Assembly: GCA_946965045.2 (NCBI GenBank)
Contig: OX337240.1
Location: 434,001 to 498,000, forward strand
Reading direction: 5' to 3'
Length of the DNA stretch: 64,000 nt
DNA from: Epithemia pelagica
Taxonomy: Eukaryota > Bacillariophyta > Bacillariophyceae > Surirellales > Surirellaceae
Positions 33,801-42,382 of this stretch are shown here, piece after piece; position 1 is the stretch's first letter; each line of letters starts with the position of its first letter. The notes under the pieces were generated by a model, which was not told the origin of the DNA, did no database searches, and was given only the letters and a program-made list of their open reading frames with translations. A program made the position numbers and the translations under genes.

Positions 33801-35666
33801 GATATTCCGAGAGATGGTGACAAGGAAGCCCACACCATTAACATGCATTACATCCATGCTGAGAACAACATCTTTTTGTTTGTCCGGGATGGGGACGTCA
33901 ACAAGTTCTTGGAATTCCACTTTGTGTGGGCGTCTTCGCGTTGTTTTTCCTTTTAGAATCCCTATGTCGGGTCCAAAGATTTTCATTGCTAACTTGACAT
34001 CATGACTCGTGAATGGGCAATTCGGAAGTAAATTTGAGTCCAGAATCTTACACAATTCACGGTCACTTGGTCGCCCTATTTTTGCTTGAAGCGACCGGAC
34101 TCCCTTAGCTCGAGCAACTTCATTCTCCGTATATCCTTGCTTATTCTTAGACACAGTGGTGACTAGGCATGATTTATTATCTGAATTACGCTCAGTATAA
34201 TACAAGCCCTCTCCATTTGATTTGAAGCAGTCCACCTGGTCTCCATTTTTGTCATATACTGTGAATGTATCGTTGTCGTCGTTGTACTTGATCTTGTGGG
34301 TTTTGGTAATAATATAGAATGAAAGGATGTTGACCCAGCCCCCTTGGTCAAACCAGACCGTTCCATAAGGGTCAAATTTGCCTTGAAGTGCTGTTGTCCT
34401 GGATCCCCCATGTCCCCGTATTGTTATCTGATGTGGGGCCTTGGATGGTTGATTTCGTAGAAGTTGTGGATTTGAAAAGACATGGACTGTTGCCTGGTTG
34501 TCGAGTAGGATCCAGGTCTTGGGTATGTTAGTCTGGGAAGTTGAAAGAGAAAGAACAGGTGAGGTTGGAATAACAGTTGATATATGGTCAGTATGATTCA
34601 AACCTTGTTGATTGGCACCACCTTGGGTGTCGCCTTGATTTGTAGTTGTTGTAGTGGTTGTTGAATCGGTGATGAATGCAACACCAGTACCTCCATTTGC
34701 ATTTGTCGTATCCTGTGGACTCTGTTGTTCTTGTTTTCTTGTCATTCTTGCATCCATGATTGCTCTAGCGTTGGCCAAGGTAGCTGGATAAATATTCTGT
34801 CCATCTAGGAAGCTGTTATGAAGATGAGCTTCATACTCCTTCTGCTGGCATGCTCGAATGAAGCGATTGGCGATCATTCTTTCTTGAGCTTCTTTTGTAT
34901 CCTCATCGATGGCTTTGCCAGCACGTCCATTTTTCTTGGCAATCTCTTCAACATAGGCCGCATCATAGAGGATAATGCCAAGTTCCTCTATCACTTTCAC
35001 CTTCGCCTTAAACACTTCATAGAACTGGTGGACACTCTGACCGGGATGCCGTTTCAGGTGATAAAAGTCAAACCGAATTCGATCCATTGCCATTCCAGTG
35101 TAAACTCTCCCAGGCTGGTAGGTGAAGGTAGTTGTTTTTATGAGCTGCAATAATTCAATCCCGTCTCTCTTGGTTTGAATTGATCCAAATTCTTTGTGAG
35201 CACGAAGTTTATCCTTGAGGAGCTCTGTTGACTGTCCCAATATAATACTATATAGAGCAGATCGAAAATCTGCCACTGCATCTCGCTTATCCATCATTCG
35301 CTTGTACTCCATCTTCCAGGCTTCGACTTGGATGTTGGTTGCAGTAGGTCCTGGCTCCGTTGGTGTAACTGGATCTTGTAGGTTGAGGTTCTCCACAGCG
35401 ACTTGAAAATCTTGGTTGTATTTCGAGAACTTGGTTCCGATGTAACCGATTAATAATTCTATGTTTCTTAAATATCTCTTCGCTTGGGAGTCTTCAGCGT
35501 AATCGAAAATGCACCCTTTGAGCAAGGGCTCTTGTCCTTCAAATTTACTATTTGTACCTCCTCGGTTGCGTCCGCCACGACCACGGCCTTGGTTTCCTCT
35601 ACCTCGTCCTTGTTGTCCTCGTCCTCTACCACCTGAGTCCATTTGGTCAGGTCTTGCTTCTGACAT
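30687..35666 (-). CDS. E1 ORF2: gag-pol polyprotein (protease, integrase, RT, RNase H)
   Basis: 1659 aa, uninterrupted. The N-terminus is an RGG-type basic region (GRGRGNQGRGRGGRNRGG) before a helical gag-like part; no CCHC zinc knuckle is seen. The protease site reads LLDNQATVHVF, with DNQ where D-S/T-G is usual. Integrase follows (VVLSMDVMH, LLADGAFDTTE, EEHVGEVERYIRTLKERM with D, D, E). RT has VDIPGAFMQ, ALYGTLRAARLFW and the catalytic WHVDDLK. RNase H has WIDASYAIHPN, STESELIGVHDG and YQDNKSTI. An acidic linker joins integrase to RT. The final ~50 codons are within the 3' LTR. The ATG lies 2 nt after the ORF1 stop. Confidence 0.93.
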   Translation of the reverse strand: MSEARPDQMDSGGRGRGQQGRGRGNQGRGRGGRNRGGTNSKFEGQEPLLKGCIFDYAEDSQAKRYLRNIELLIGYIGTKFSKYNQDFQVAVENLNLQDPVTPTEPGPTATNIQVEAWKMEYKRMMDKRDAVADFRSALYSIILGQSTELLKDKLRAHKEFGSIQTKRDGIELLQLIKTTTFTYQPGRVYTGMAMDRIRFDFYHLKRHPGQSVHQFYEVFKAKVKVIEELGIILYDAAYVEEIAKKNGRAGKAIDEDTKEAQERMIANRFIRACQQKEYEAHLHNSFLDGQNIYPATLANARAIMDARMTRKQEQQSPQDTTNANGGTGVAFITDSTTTTTTTNQGDTQGGANQQGLNHTDHISTVIPTSPVLSLSTSQTNIPKTWILLDNQATVHVFSNPQLLRNQPSKAPHQITIRGHGGSRTTALQGKFDPYGTVWFDQGGWVNILSFYIITKTHKIKYNDDNDTFTVYDKNGDQVDCFKSNGEGLYYTERNSDNKSCLVTTVSKNKQGYTENEVARAKGVRSLQAKIGRPSDRELCKILDSNLLPNCPFTSHDVKLAMKIFGPDIGILKGKTTRRRPHKVEFQELVDVPIPDKQKDVVLSMDVMHVNGVGFLVTISRNIKFGTVHTLPSVTDQSVITAIKQVASIYRRGDLRPRVLLADGAFDTTEINAALNNVGIKLNPTSREEHVGEVERYIRTLKERMRCVYNTLPFRYVPRIMVIELAKYACYWLNAFPASQGLSNTLSPRTLVTGEMIDFNRHCKFEFGQYVQTHEQHSNNMGPRTVGAITLRPTGNRQGGYYFMSLVTGRIINRNHATIVPMPEGIEKRVYDLTNAQDRYPNLAFGNRDNRIVALEFDDDDESNDEEFIVDEEEQDIDLRYDEEYIDGELEEVDEEVEEEGVGDPMEEMEENQGVGDQGVADVENDDQVFDQPSVEGEPFDGPINAPAAEEEPFDGPINAPAENPGVEQYHEGEFNEHPVLATEIDQQDGQNIEYFVDQAVADNMLVENQAEPALEPRTEPTAAPSGDRDPSERGYNLRTNRERSYAHRYDHDIYVTSATNETPQMGMKQGVRMFGDLGVSAVKKEVLQLHDRDVIRAIHKSQLTKEQIRQALGYLMFLKRKRNGKIKGRGCADGRKQRGHIAKEDTVSPTVSTEAVFITAKVDAMEKREVAVVDIPGAFMQVIMDKDVYMRITGLMVDLLIEIDKSYEPFVVYERGEKVIYVELLRALYGTLRAARLFWEKLTSVVKSWGFEINPYDSCVANKTINGHQCTLTWHVDDLKISHKDPAVVTQIIEDLNNTFATLGELSISRGKRHDYLGMWLDFSEPGTLMVDMQLYIQGLIEEAPKEFHGKALTPAANYLFMVTEESPKLKQDQADYFHSLTMQLMYLAQRARPDLRATLAFLSTRVAEPTEEDWRKLSRLMKYLQSTKDLLLRLNCDGSGIVKWWIDASYAIHPNMRGHTGAGMSMGQGAALNMSSKQKLVARSSTESELIGVHDGLPLIMWSKQFMEAQGYPIKDVILYQDNKSTILLEKNGRASSSKRTKHINIRYFYIKDRVDKKDLRIEYCPTEEMIADFHTKPLQGSIFYTFRDALMNIPRTSKYHSSRRSVLGQVDASKAKETKSATEEEKAQWTLVTRQSHRHKIEAKQTHEPRGGSFFLK

Positions 35667-35668
35667 GC

Positions 35669-36271
35669 TTATGATTCTCGAATGAGTTTCACGTTGTTGA
35701 GTTGTCTTTGATGTTCTTCGAACTTATTTGTGATCTTGTTCCAAATGCGGACCCAAACTTGCTCGCCTGACTTTGTGTATCTTACTACAGTCCCTTGAAG
35801 ATTCGAAATCCCCCGAGCGTGTTGTGCCAACTTGACAGGTGTGAGGACTGAGACTTTCGAGTGAACTTGAATCACGTCTGCTACTTCTTGTTCTTCTGTG
35901 TCTTCAACTTCAATTGCTGCTGCTTCAGGTAGTAGTTCACCTCGTTCTGCTTGTCCCAAAATATGTTCTTCTTCTTCAAGTGCTGTTCTGTATACTGCTC
36001 CTGAGTCGGCTTCAAACTGGTTTCTTGCTTCACGAAGCGCTTGTCTATACCGCGTATTCGAAGTAGCACGTTCCTCTTGATAGCGCTGTTCTAACTGGGC
36101 TTTATCAGCCCAGTACCGGCGGTCCACCGCACGAAGACGGTCTTCGTGGGCTTGTTCCAGCTGGCCGGTCTTGCGCTTTTCTGTTCGCTGGAGGCGTTTA
36201 AAGGCAGTTATCAATCTTGAGATTGGACCATCCGCGGGACCTTCAGAACACGGGCCTTCACTATTGGACAT
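35669..36271 (-). CDS. E1 ORF1: coiled-coil protein, putative capsid or RNA-binding accessory
   Basis: 200 aa. Residues about 25-110 form a long charged coiled coil (AHEDRLRAVDRRYWADKAQL ...), then an acidic stretch, then a small beta-rich end (LTPVKLAQHARGISNLQGTV, VWVRIWNKITNKFE). The element E2 ORF1 shares the same layout and the pattern LxPxKLA...LxGxV...N.xT......R, so the two are homologous although overall identity looks low. A separate ORF ahead of gag-pol is unusual for Ty1/copia. The stop TAA and the ORF2 ATG are separated by GC only, which suggests termination-reinitiation coupling. Function is unknown; RNA binding or particle assembly is a guess. Confidence 0.8.
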   Translation of the reverse strand: MSNSEGPCSEGPADGPISRLITAFKRLQRTEKRKTGQLEQAHEDRLRAVDRRYWADKAQLEQRYQEERATSNTRYRQALREARNQFEADSGAVYRTALEEEEHILGQAERGELLPEAAAIEVEDTEEQEVADVIQVHSKVSVLTPVKLAQHARGISNLQGTVVRYTKSGEQVWVRIWNKITNKFEEHQRQLNNVKLIRES

Positions 36272-36294
36272 TCAGTGTAAGCTGAATGATTGTT

Positions 36295-36308
36295 TTCTTT
36301 TTAAAATA
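36295..36308 (-). promoter_or_regulatory. E1 predicted primer-binding site, self-complementary type
   Basis: Sense sequence TATTTTAAAAAGAA directly abuts the inner end of the 5' LTR. It is the exact reverse complement of TTCTTTTTAAAATA inside the LTR (36366-36379). I see no match to a familiar tRNA 3' end such as the TGGTATCAGAGC of many copia elements. Confidence 0.6.
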
Positions 36309-36522
36309 TGTTAAAACACAACTCCGGTCGTACCGTACAAGTAACCACTAGAGATGATCTCGTGTTATTTTAAAAAGAATGAGCCTCCTCTTGGCTCATT
36401 TGTTTGTTTCGCCTCGATCTTGTGTCTATGACTCTGACGTGTCACCAAAGTCCATTGGGCCTTTTCCTCTTCAGTCGCACTTTTCGTTTCCTTTGCCTTA
36501 CTCGCATCCACTTGTCCTAACA
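36309..36522 (-). repeat. 5' LTR of E1
   Basis: 214 bp, paired with 30631-30844. The three differences seen (positions 5, about 30 and about 90 from its left end) indicate an older insertion than E2. Confidence 0.9.
36366..36384 (-). promoter_or_regulatory. E1 LTR initiator-like motif overlapping the self-primer sequence
   Basis: Sense GCTCATTCTTTTTAAAATA. GCTCATTCT is shared exactly with the E2 LTR and resembles the stramenopile (oomycete) initiator TCATTYY, at whose A transcription typically starts. A conserved CGAAACAAACAA lies just upstream in both LTRs. A start at that A would place the 14-nt self-primer at the very 5' end of the RNA. Confidence 0.5.
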
Positions 36523-36555
36523 GTATGAAGAAGAAGTGAATCCATTCTTGTCCAC

Positions 36556-37923
36556 TACCCCCAAGCAGGGGTGAGTTGTCTGGTCGCGCATGAATCGTGT
36601 ATTTTGCACAATTCGTATACTCACCCCCATGGCGCGAGCAGACAAATTTGGCGATTTCTCGAGGGTGATACAAAACTCCTTCTACCTCAACACAAACACC
36701 ACGGTGCCAATTTGCCGAGGTCCCTTTGTTCCACTGCTAACGTTTCAATCTCTCTTTAAACCACTTGGGATTACCTTCTATACATACAAGAAGGTGTGGG
36801 AGTCCCGGTTTCGCGACCGAAAGGTTCCTTCACGTTACCCAGTCCACCAATCCACCCCATCCCCATGCTTCCGTTCTTCACTCAAGGCGGCTCTGACCCA
36901 TACAAAACAAGCCTTTCCCAACCTCCTCCGTCAAATCAAATGCCTTCTAACACCCCTATCCTTCCTCCCGAGGAAGAGAAGGGTAAGAAGAAGTGAATCA
37001 TGGCTTCCACGACAAATCAGAGTTGTTTTCAAGATGATTTCTGGCGTGATGTATGCGAAAGCATTCATTTAGAATACGTAACTTGATCTAGATAATGGCT
37101 CGCGTTGTCTTCATAAACTTCACTATGGATCATTCCATAGGGCTTTATTCCGTGTTTCCCCGTAATCACGCTATAACCCGCGATCAATTGAAGCCGTAGT
37201 GGTTCAGCATACGGTTCCCTTGGACGCTTATGCACATGGTGCATAAGTCAAAACACTGGATATCGGATATACAAGCATGACAAAAGGTTTCGGAATGAAT
37301 CATCGTCAACTACTTAATTTAAGCTACGTACTTGGACTGCGGCTGGTGAGTTTTTGTGGGTGCTCACTTGACGACCGAAGGGGACTTGCGGAAGTGAAAG
37401 CCATCGGCATAGACGTGGTGGGTAAGGTCTGTTGTGGTGATGGAAACGTCGATGTTTGTTGTGAATAGTGGCTTAGCCGATCTTTAAACTTGATTTCACC
37501 AGGCAAAGCTCTTGACGGCTCTGACAGATTGCTCGGGGGAGGTTTCGTCCGTTGTTGGGCTCGCAGCGCTTGAGGAGGCGTCGTGTAAGGATGGAACGGT
37601 ACCAGTTCACGTAGGGAAGAGGCTTCTGGTGGCGATGAAGAACGTTGTGTTGTTGTTTTCGGCGATGCTGTTATCGACAACCTGTGTTGTAGGAAGGGAC
37701 AACCTTGCGGAGGCATGGTGCGTTGAGAACCTTGCCTTGGCATCTTTTTGAGAGAGTCATTTGCGTTTGTGGGAGGAAGACGACGACATTGGATGCGATA
37801 TAGGGCTACTGCACCTCCACCACTGTCCTCGAGAGCTGGGTGGCCGCGCCGTGGGGGTGAGTATACAATTCGCCAGAATACACGACACATGTGCGACTAC
37901 CTTCTCACCCCTGCTTGGGGGTA
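36556..37923. mobile_element. Mutator-like non-autonomous element M1 with ~80-bp terminal inverted repeats
   Basis: The ends read TACCCCCAAGCAGGGGTGAG inward from both sides. Similarity continues for about 80 bp to ACTCACCCCCA(T/C)GGCGCG. A perfect 10-bp duplication TCTTGTCCAC flanks it (36546-36555 and 37924-37933). Long imperfect TIRs with a 9-10-bp duplication fit Mutator/MULE elements. Inside, some frames look partly coding (36590-37072 + and 37324-37890 -), but no transposase motif is visible; they may be captured host sequence. Confidence 0.75.
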
Positions 37924-37933
37924 TCTTGTCCAC

Positions 37934-38439
37934 GGAGAAGAGCGCGCCCTGGAACATCCGAAACTGGGGGCGGATTGGAGCGATCGCCATCCTCGCACAT
38001 TGTTGGCGTGGCGGGCGTGGCGTGTCCTTTGTACGGACCGATCCAACATGCTCACGACTTACCGCGATCCATCCAGCGGTCTCACACAATCGGACACAAG
38101 ATAGGCAATCTCCCGAGGAAAAGTCGTCCTATTCGTTTGTGTGGTTCGACTGTGTTGTCTCTCTACTCTATAATATCATCGACGGAGTGTCTCTCTCTCT
38201 CGCTTATTGCGGGCAGAATATCCTTGTCCTTGTAACACTATTAGTATGGAACTACCTACTTTGAAAGACTCTTTCCTTGTCTTGTGCCATGTTCGGTTTT
38301 GGGGGTTCCACGGTCCACACTCACAAACAACCATGGCATCTTGAGAATCATGATTTGGAACACCAGTACACCACTAGTGTGTGTGGAGCGTCTGGCCCCT
38401 CCTCCTCCTGGCTCCTGTTCCTCCTCGGAAGTATTCTTT
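37934..38439. other. Intergenic between M1 and the LRR gene
   Basis: No supported gene. A CT-rich run (CTCTCTCTCTCGC) lies near 38190. Confidence 0.45.
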
Positions 38440-40049
38440 TTAGGGATTGCAATACCCGGGTTCACACCACATGGAACAATTGCAAATGGCACAATCCACC
38501 TTGAGATTGGCCAATTCCGACGCGGGCGGCAAGAATATAATGAGCGAGCAAATATCTTGCGCCAAGGCGGTAAAATTGTTGCCTTGCACTTCGAGGGAAT
38601 CCAAAAAGGTGCGGGGCTCATATCCACCGGGAACCGTGCCCGTCAAGCGATTGTTTCCAACATGAAAGAGTTCGAGGCGGCCATTGCCCAAGCCCGTGGG
38701 ATAACTGTCGGGAATACTACCGGACAAGGCATTGTCATTGAGAAACAAGTGTCGGAGATGCAACATGCGGGTCGAACCTTGCGACCAATCCACGGGCAAA
38801 CTACCATTGAAGTGATTGTGTGACAAGTCCAAATAAAACATGAAACGGTAATCAAGATGGGCCGGAATGGTTCCCGTCAAGTCATTGTCGTAGAGACTCA
38901 AATAGGCTGTGTCCCATAAAACACACAAGAGGCAAGGAGGAGGACAACGAGGACGACACACGCGTGTGAGAAATCAAGCCACTACTACAAACAGTCCCAA
39001 ACCAAACAACCAGAACTCTTGGACGTACTCAGTGGTCGTGCATTGGTGGCATTGGGTGCCGTGCCCAATCCTTGTGGAAAGGGACCGACAAATTGATTCA
39101 TGCTCAAGTACAAGTGTTGGAGCCGGTCCAAGTTTGCCAGCCGTTCCGGCAAGGTACCCGTCAAGGCATTGTCGTGCAAGTACAATTTTTCCAATCGGGT
39201 ACAGTCCCACAAGCCGTCGGGCAAACTGCCCATGATTTCGTTTTCGGCCAAATCCAAGACCGTCAATTGATTCGACAAGGCCCGCACTTCGTCCGGCAAA
39301 CGTCCCGTCAAGGTGCGATGGGCCCAATTCAAGGAGGCCACGGCGCGCGTGGGATGATGCGTGGCACAAGTAATGCCACTCCAATCGCACGTCGACACGT
39401 TGGGACGTACGAGATGTGCGCCCAGGGCCAAATCCAACACAACGACGGCATAACGTTCTTGCAACAACAAACCGTCGTCGGTATAGTCTTCGTCCAACAA
39501 CCATTGAACGGCTCGACTTTGGATGGAACAAGGGTCGTCGTCAAAAACGGACGTGGGCGTAATCGGAGACAGGTACGAGACCAGGTCGCGGTAGGCCAAG
39601 GACGAGGTTTCAATTTGGACACTGCCACCACAGTCGACCATCGTGGGCACGGGCGTCGAGGCCGAGGACGACGAGGAATTCTTGCGGTTGCCGCCCCGTA
39701 CCACCACCACAATAAACAATACCAGGGTCGCCACAATGGCGGCCATCACGAGACCGAGTTTCTTGCGTTGCGCCCGTCGTCGTTGCAAAATACTCGTGTG
39801 AACCCGACGTTCGGTTTGTTGATGCCAATCGTGCGCTTGTTTGGAAAATTCCTCCAAGTCTTGCATGCGCTGATTCAATTCGACATCCTTGAATTGCAGG
39901 CGATATTCATCGTCAAAGACGTCAATCGGGGCATCCAACTCATCGTCGTCGCCGTCGTCGTCGTCATGGTGGCCTTGTTCCACACCAGTGGGATCGTCCT
40001 GGTGCGGCGGCGATGCTTGATTGGCAAAACTGGCTTCTCCAGAACTCAT
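38440..40049 (-). CDS. Transmembrane leucine-rich-repeat protein
   Basis: Two exons: 40049-39029 and 38906-38440, with a 122-bp GT-AG intron (donor GTACGT), giving 495 aa. Residues 1-105 are a cytosolic acidic/helical region (DDDDGDDDELDAPIDVFDDE). One membrane segment follows (KLGLVMAAIVATLVLFIVVV, about 108-127), then an ectodomain starting with a cysteine-bearing cap (CDWSGITC) as in plant LRR receptors. LRR units include LTVLDLAENEIMGSLPDGL, LEKLYLHDNALTGTLPERL and, after the intron, YLSLYDNDLTGTIPAHL and LFLNDNALSGSIPDS. The end is cysteine-rich (CAICNCSMWCEPGYC). There is no kinase domain. This layout is common in diatoms; a surface recognition role is inferred. The intron splits an LRR and splicing restores it. 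Confidence 0.85.
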
Positions 40050-40376
40050 GATGCGATTAGTAGTTGAGAGAGAGAAGAAAGAATGAAACCAGGGAGGAAG
40101 AAGTCCAGGGACTCGAGGAGCAACACCCAGGGAACGACTCCACACACGGCGATGGATGGAATCTGGATTTTACTAGGTAGTCGTCCTCCCAAACCACCAC
40201 GCCAGCCACCTGCTTCCAGTGGGCGCGACACAACTCAAATGGACCCGTCAACGCCGGCACGGCCTCATTCAAACATGCTTCGGTCTTGGTGGGACTCACT
40301 TGGAATCTGATGGGGTCGCTTCTAGGTCGCTCAAATCAGAAGATCCAAGACCCCAGATGCCATCCATGTATCTCGG
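40050..40376. promoter_or_regulatory. Shared upstream region of divergent LRR and MaoC-like genes
   Basis: 327 bp between two divergent ATGs. No defined site is seen; the call is from position. Confidence 0.3.
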
Positions 40377-41432
40377 ATGACCATGACCAGCAGCATCTCC
40401 AAAGCAATGGTGGCATCTCACAGAGTTTGCTTGCGGCGGTCGGCGTCCCAATGGCTGGCCAGGACGACGTCCTTCACGGTCCAAAGGACGACGACTCGGT
40501 ACGCTCCATTATTCTTCTCCGTGAGAACCCTCCAGACTACTACGACGACAACGACACATCCGACAACGACGACACCGATTGGCACGACGGACCGCAAGTG
40601 GTTCTCCTCGTCTCGCACTCCCACCACCCACCACCAGAATGATCCTATCATTACGGGCACTATTCCCCCACGGGGCCACGGTGTACAAGTCGGACAATTG
40701 GCTCAAGTTCAACGAACCTTTTCCTTGTCCGACGTGCAAACCTATGGGAGATTGGTGGGCGACGAAAATCCCTTGCATCAACCGCCCTCGTCCTGGACCA
40801 ACAGTGAGTTGGGTCTGAGCCAAGACGATGTCGAGTTCTTTCAAACTCATCCCCTGTTGCAGCAACCAGAACAAGAACAGCAATCCATGCGGAATAATGA
40901 CAACGACAAACCCACAAGGACAACACCAAAACCGTTGATTGTGGTTCACGGCATGTTGGTGGCCAGTTTGTTTAGTTGCATTTTTGGGACCCTCGCACCG
41001 GGCGCCGTCTACATGAAGCAATCGCTGCAGTTTCACAAGCCCGTCTACGTGACTCAACCCGTCGTGGCCACGACCACCATTACACGAATTCGAGATTGGA
41101 CCGGTGGTCGTCGTCGTGGCACCCAAGCACAAGCCACTAACTCACGAGGTGGTGTGGTACTCACTTGTGATACCACGGTGCAATCCCTGGCTTCCAACAA
41201 CAACAACAACGACGACAACAACAACAAGGACACGAATCCAGAGGATGATGCCACGATCCTGTACGTGTCGGGAGAAGCCACGGTCTGGTTGTTGCAAGGA
41301 TATCCGGCGACCGTCGATGCGGTCGATTCCTCCTCACGGGACAACGACAACGACAACGACAGTCATCCCAAGAACGATGGATCCAATCCATCGACAACCT
41401 CTACGAGTCACACGACGACGACGACGACATGA
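40377..41432 (+). CDS. MaoC-like hot-dog dehydratase, probably mitochondrial
   Basis: Single exon, 351 aa. The first ~75 residues are rich in Arg, Ser and Thr without acidic residues, as in a mitochondrial transit peptide. The hot-dog domain has VGQLAQVQRTFSLSDVQTYG followed by GDENPLH, the hydratase motif with the catalytic Asp and His, and later IVVHGMLVASLFSCIFG and YMKQSLQFHKPVYV. MaoC/HTD2-type enzymes dehydrate (3R)-hydroxyacyl thioesters, in mitochondria as part of type II fatty-acid synthesis. Low-complexity inserts (Gln-rich near 160; Asn/Asp-rich near 275) and a Thr-rich C-terminal tail interrupt or extend the fold. The exact acyl substrate is not resolved. Confidence 0.75.
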   Translation: MTMTSSISKAMVASHRVCLRRSASQWLARTTSFTVQRTTTRYAPLFFSVRTLQTTTTTTTHPTTTTPIGTTDRKWFSSSRTPTTHHQNDPIITGTIPPRGHGVQVGQLAQVQRTFSLSDVQTYGRLVGDENPLHQPPSSWTNSELGLSQDDVEFFQTHPLLQQPEQEQQSMRNNDNDKPTRTTPKPLIVVHGMLVASLFSCIFGTLAPGAVYMKQSLQFHKPVYVTQPVVATTTITRIRDWTGGRRRGTQAQATNSRGGVVLTCDTTVQSLASNNNNNDDNNNKDTNPEDDATILYVSGEATVWLLQGYPATVDAVDSSSRDNDNDNDSHPKNDGSNPSTTSTSHTTTTTT

Positions 41433-42382
41433 CACCACCATCCACAACAACAACAACAACCACAACCAAGGAAACGACCCACCCAAAGTGTTGTGGGTGT
41501 CTCGGATATATATATATCTACCTGACACTACTACCAACAACAACAACAGCCAACGAAAACACTCCATGGAGGCGAGTGACACTGTCTTGTTCTCTCTACC
41601 AATAGTACCGAAGGAATGGGTTTGGTTGGGTGGATGATTTCTTTGGAAATCACGTTGCTTCGACTCGTCGGTCCACACACTGTTATTATACACGCAAACA
41701 ACAAACACTCCACAACTACAATACACTACAATACAGTACTCTCCAGTGCACCCATCACAACGACGAAACCAGCACTGGCCGTGTCTCGCACGAATGCATG
41801 CCTGCAGAGAACAATGGACGACTGCGGCCGGGAGAGTACATGGAACGAGGTGGAGAATACACACACGTGTGTCGATTCATTCGCCCCACAGAGTGCGACG
41901 TTCCACTTGGAGTGCGTCTCTCTTTTCACCACAACCAAACAACCACAAACGCGAGAGGGATTAAACGCCACAAAAAATTAGTCGCCTCTGATCAAAGTTG
42001 GAGCATTCCATCTTTTTCGAGGAACACGGACCATTCAGTGTTTGTTGCCCTACAAGTCTCGCTGTTGTGAGTGGGAAAACGGCAGGTACCAACCTTGATG
42101 GCCAACCCTTGTCCACCTTTCTTCGTGTTGAAACACTCGATGGAATAGGAGTAAGGACTCTCGGTATATACATCAAAAATGGTGTGTTTATTGGTATATA
42201 TATATTTCTCTCTAGCGCAACACATCATCCTACAGAGCACTCCAGTACAAACATTCCTCATTCACAAATGCGGATTCCAAAAAAAAAGACCCGAGACGGC
42301 TGGTAGAGGAGACCAAAAGGGCACTTGGTTGTCCACTGTGGTCGTCCTTTGTGGTTGTTGTTGTTGGTTCTTTGTTTTTGTT
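41433..42382. other. Intergenic, 950 bp, convergent genes
   Basis: 3' regions of the MaoC-like (+) and silicon-transporter-like (-) genes. It holds (ACA)n runs and two short ATATAT stretches (near 41510 and 42197). Overlapping short frames on both strands look random. No RNA gene is recognised. Confidence 0.45.

Larger units (their letters stand above)
30631..36522 (-). mobile_element. Ty1/copia LTR retrotransposon E1 (CoDi-like)
   Basis: A complete element of 5892 bp read on the minus strand. It has 214-bp LTRs (30631-30844 and 36309-36522) that start TGTTAGGAC and end AACA in the sense direction and differ at about three positions. Two ORFs follow each other: a coiled-coil ORF1 and a gag-pol ORF2. 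Domain order is protease, integrase, RT, RNase H, so it is copia-type. Both ORFs are intact. The 5-bp flanks (GTTGG left, GTATG right) do not match, so no target duplication is visible. Confidence 0.92.

Noticed and set aside
36365-36673. 102-aa minus-strand ORF at the E1 5' LTR
   Set aside because: It is the 5' LTR copy of the ORF2 C-terminus plus flanking sequence, not a separate gene.
38985-39028. Frame reading past the end of LRR exon 1 to a stop
   Set aside because: A GTACGT donor at 39028 and an acceptor at 38907 rejoin a broken leucine-rich repeat in phase, so this is intron.
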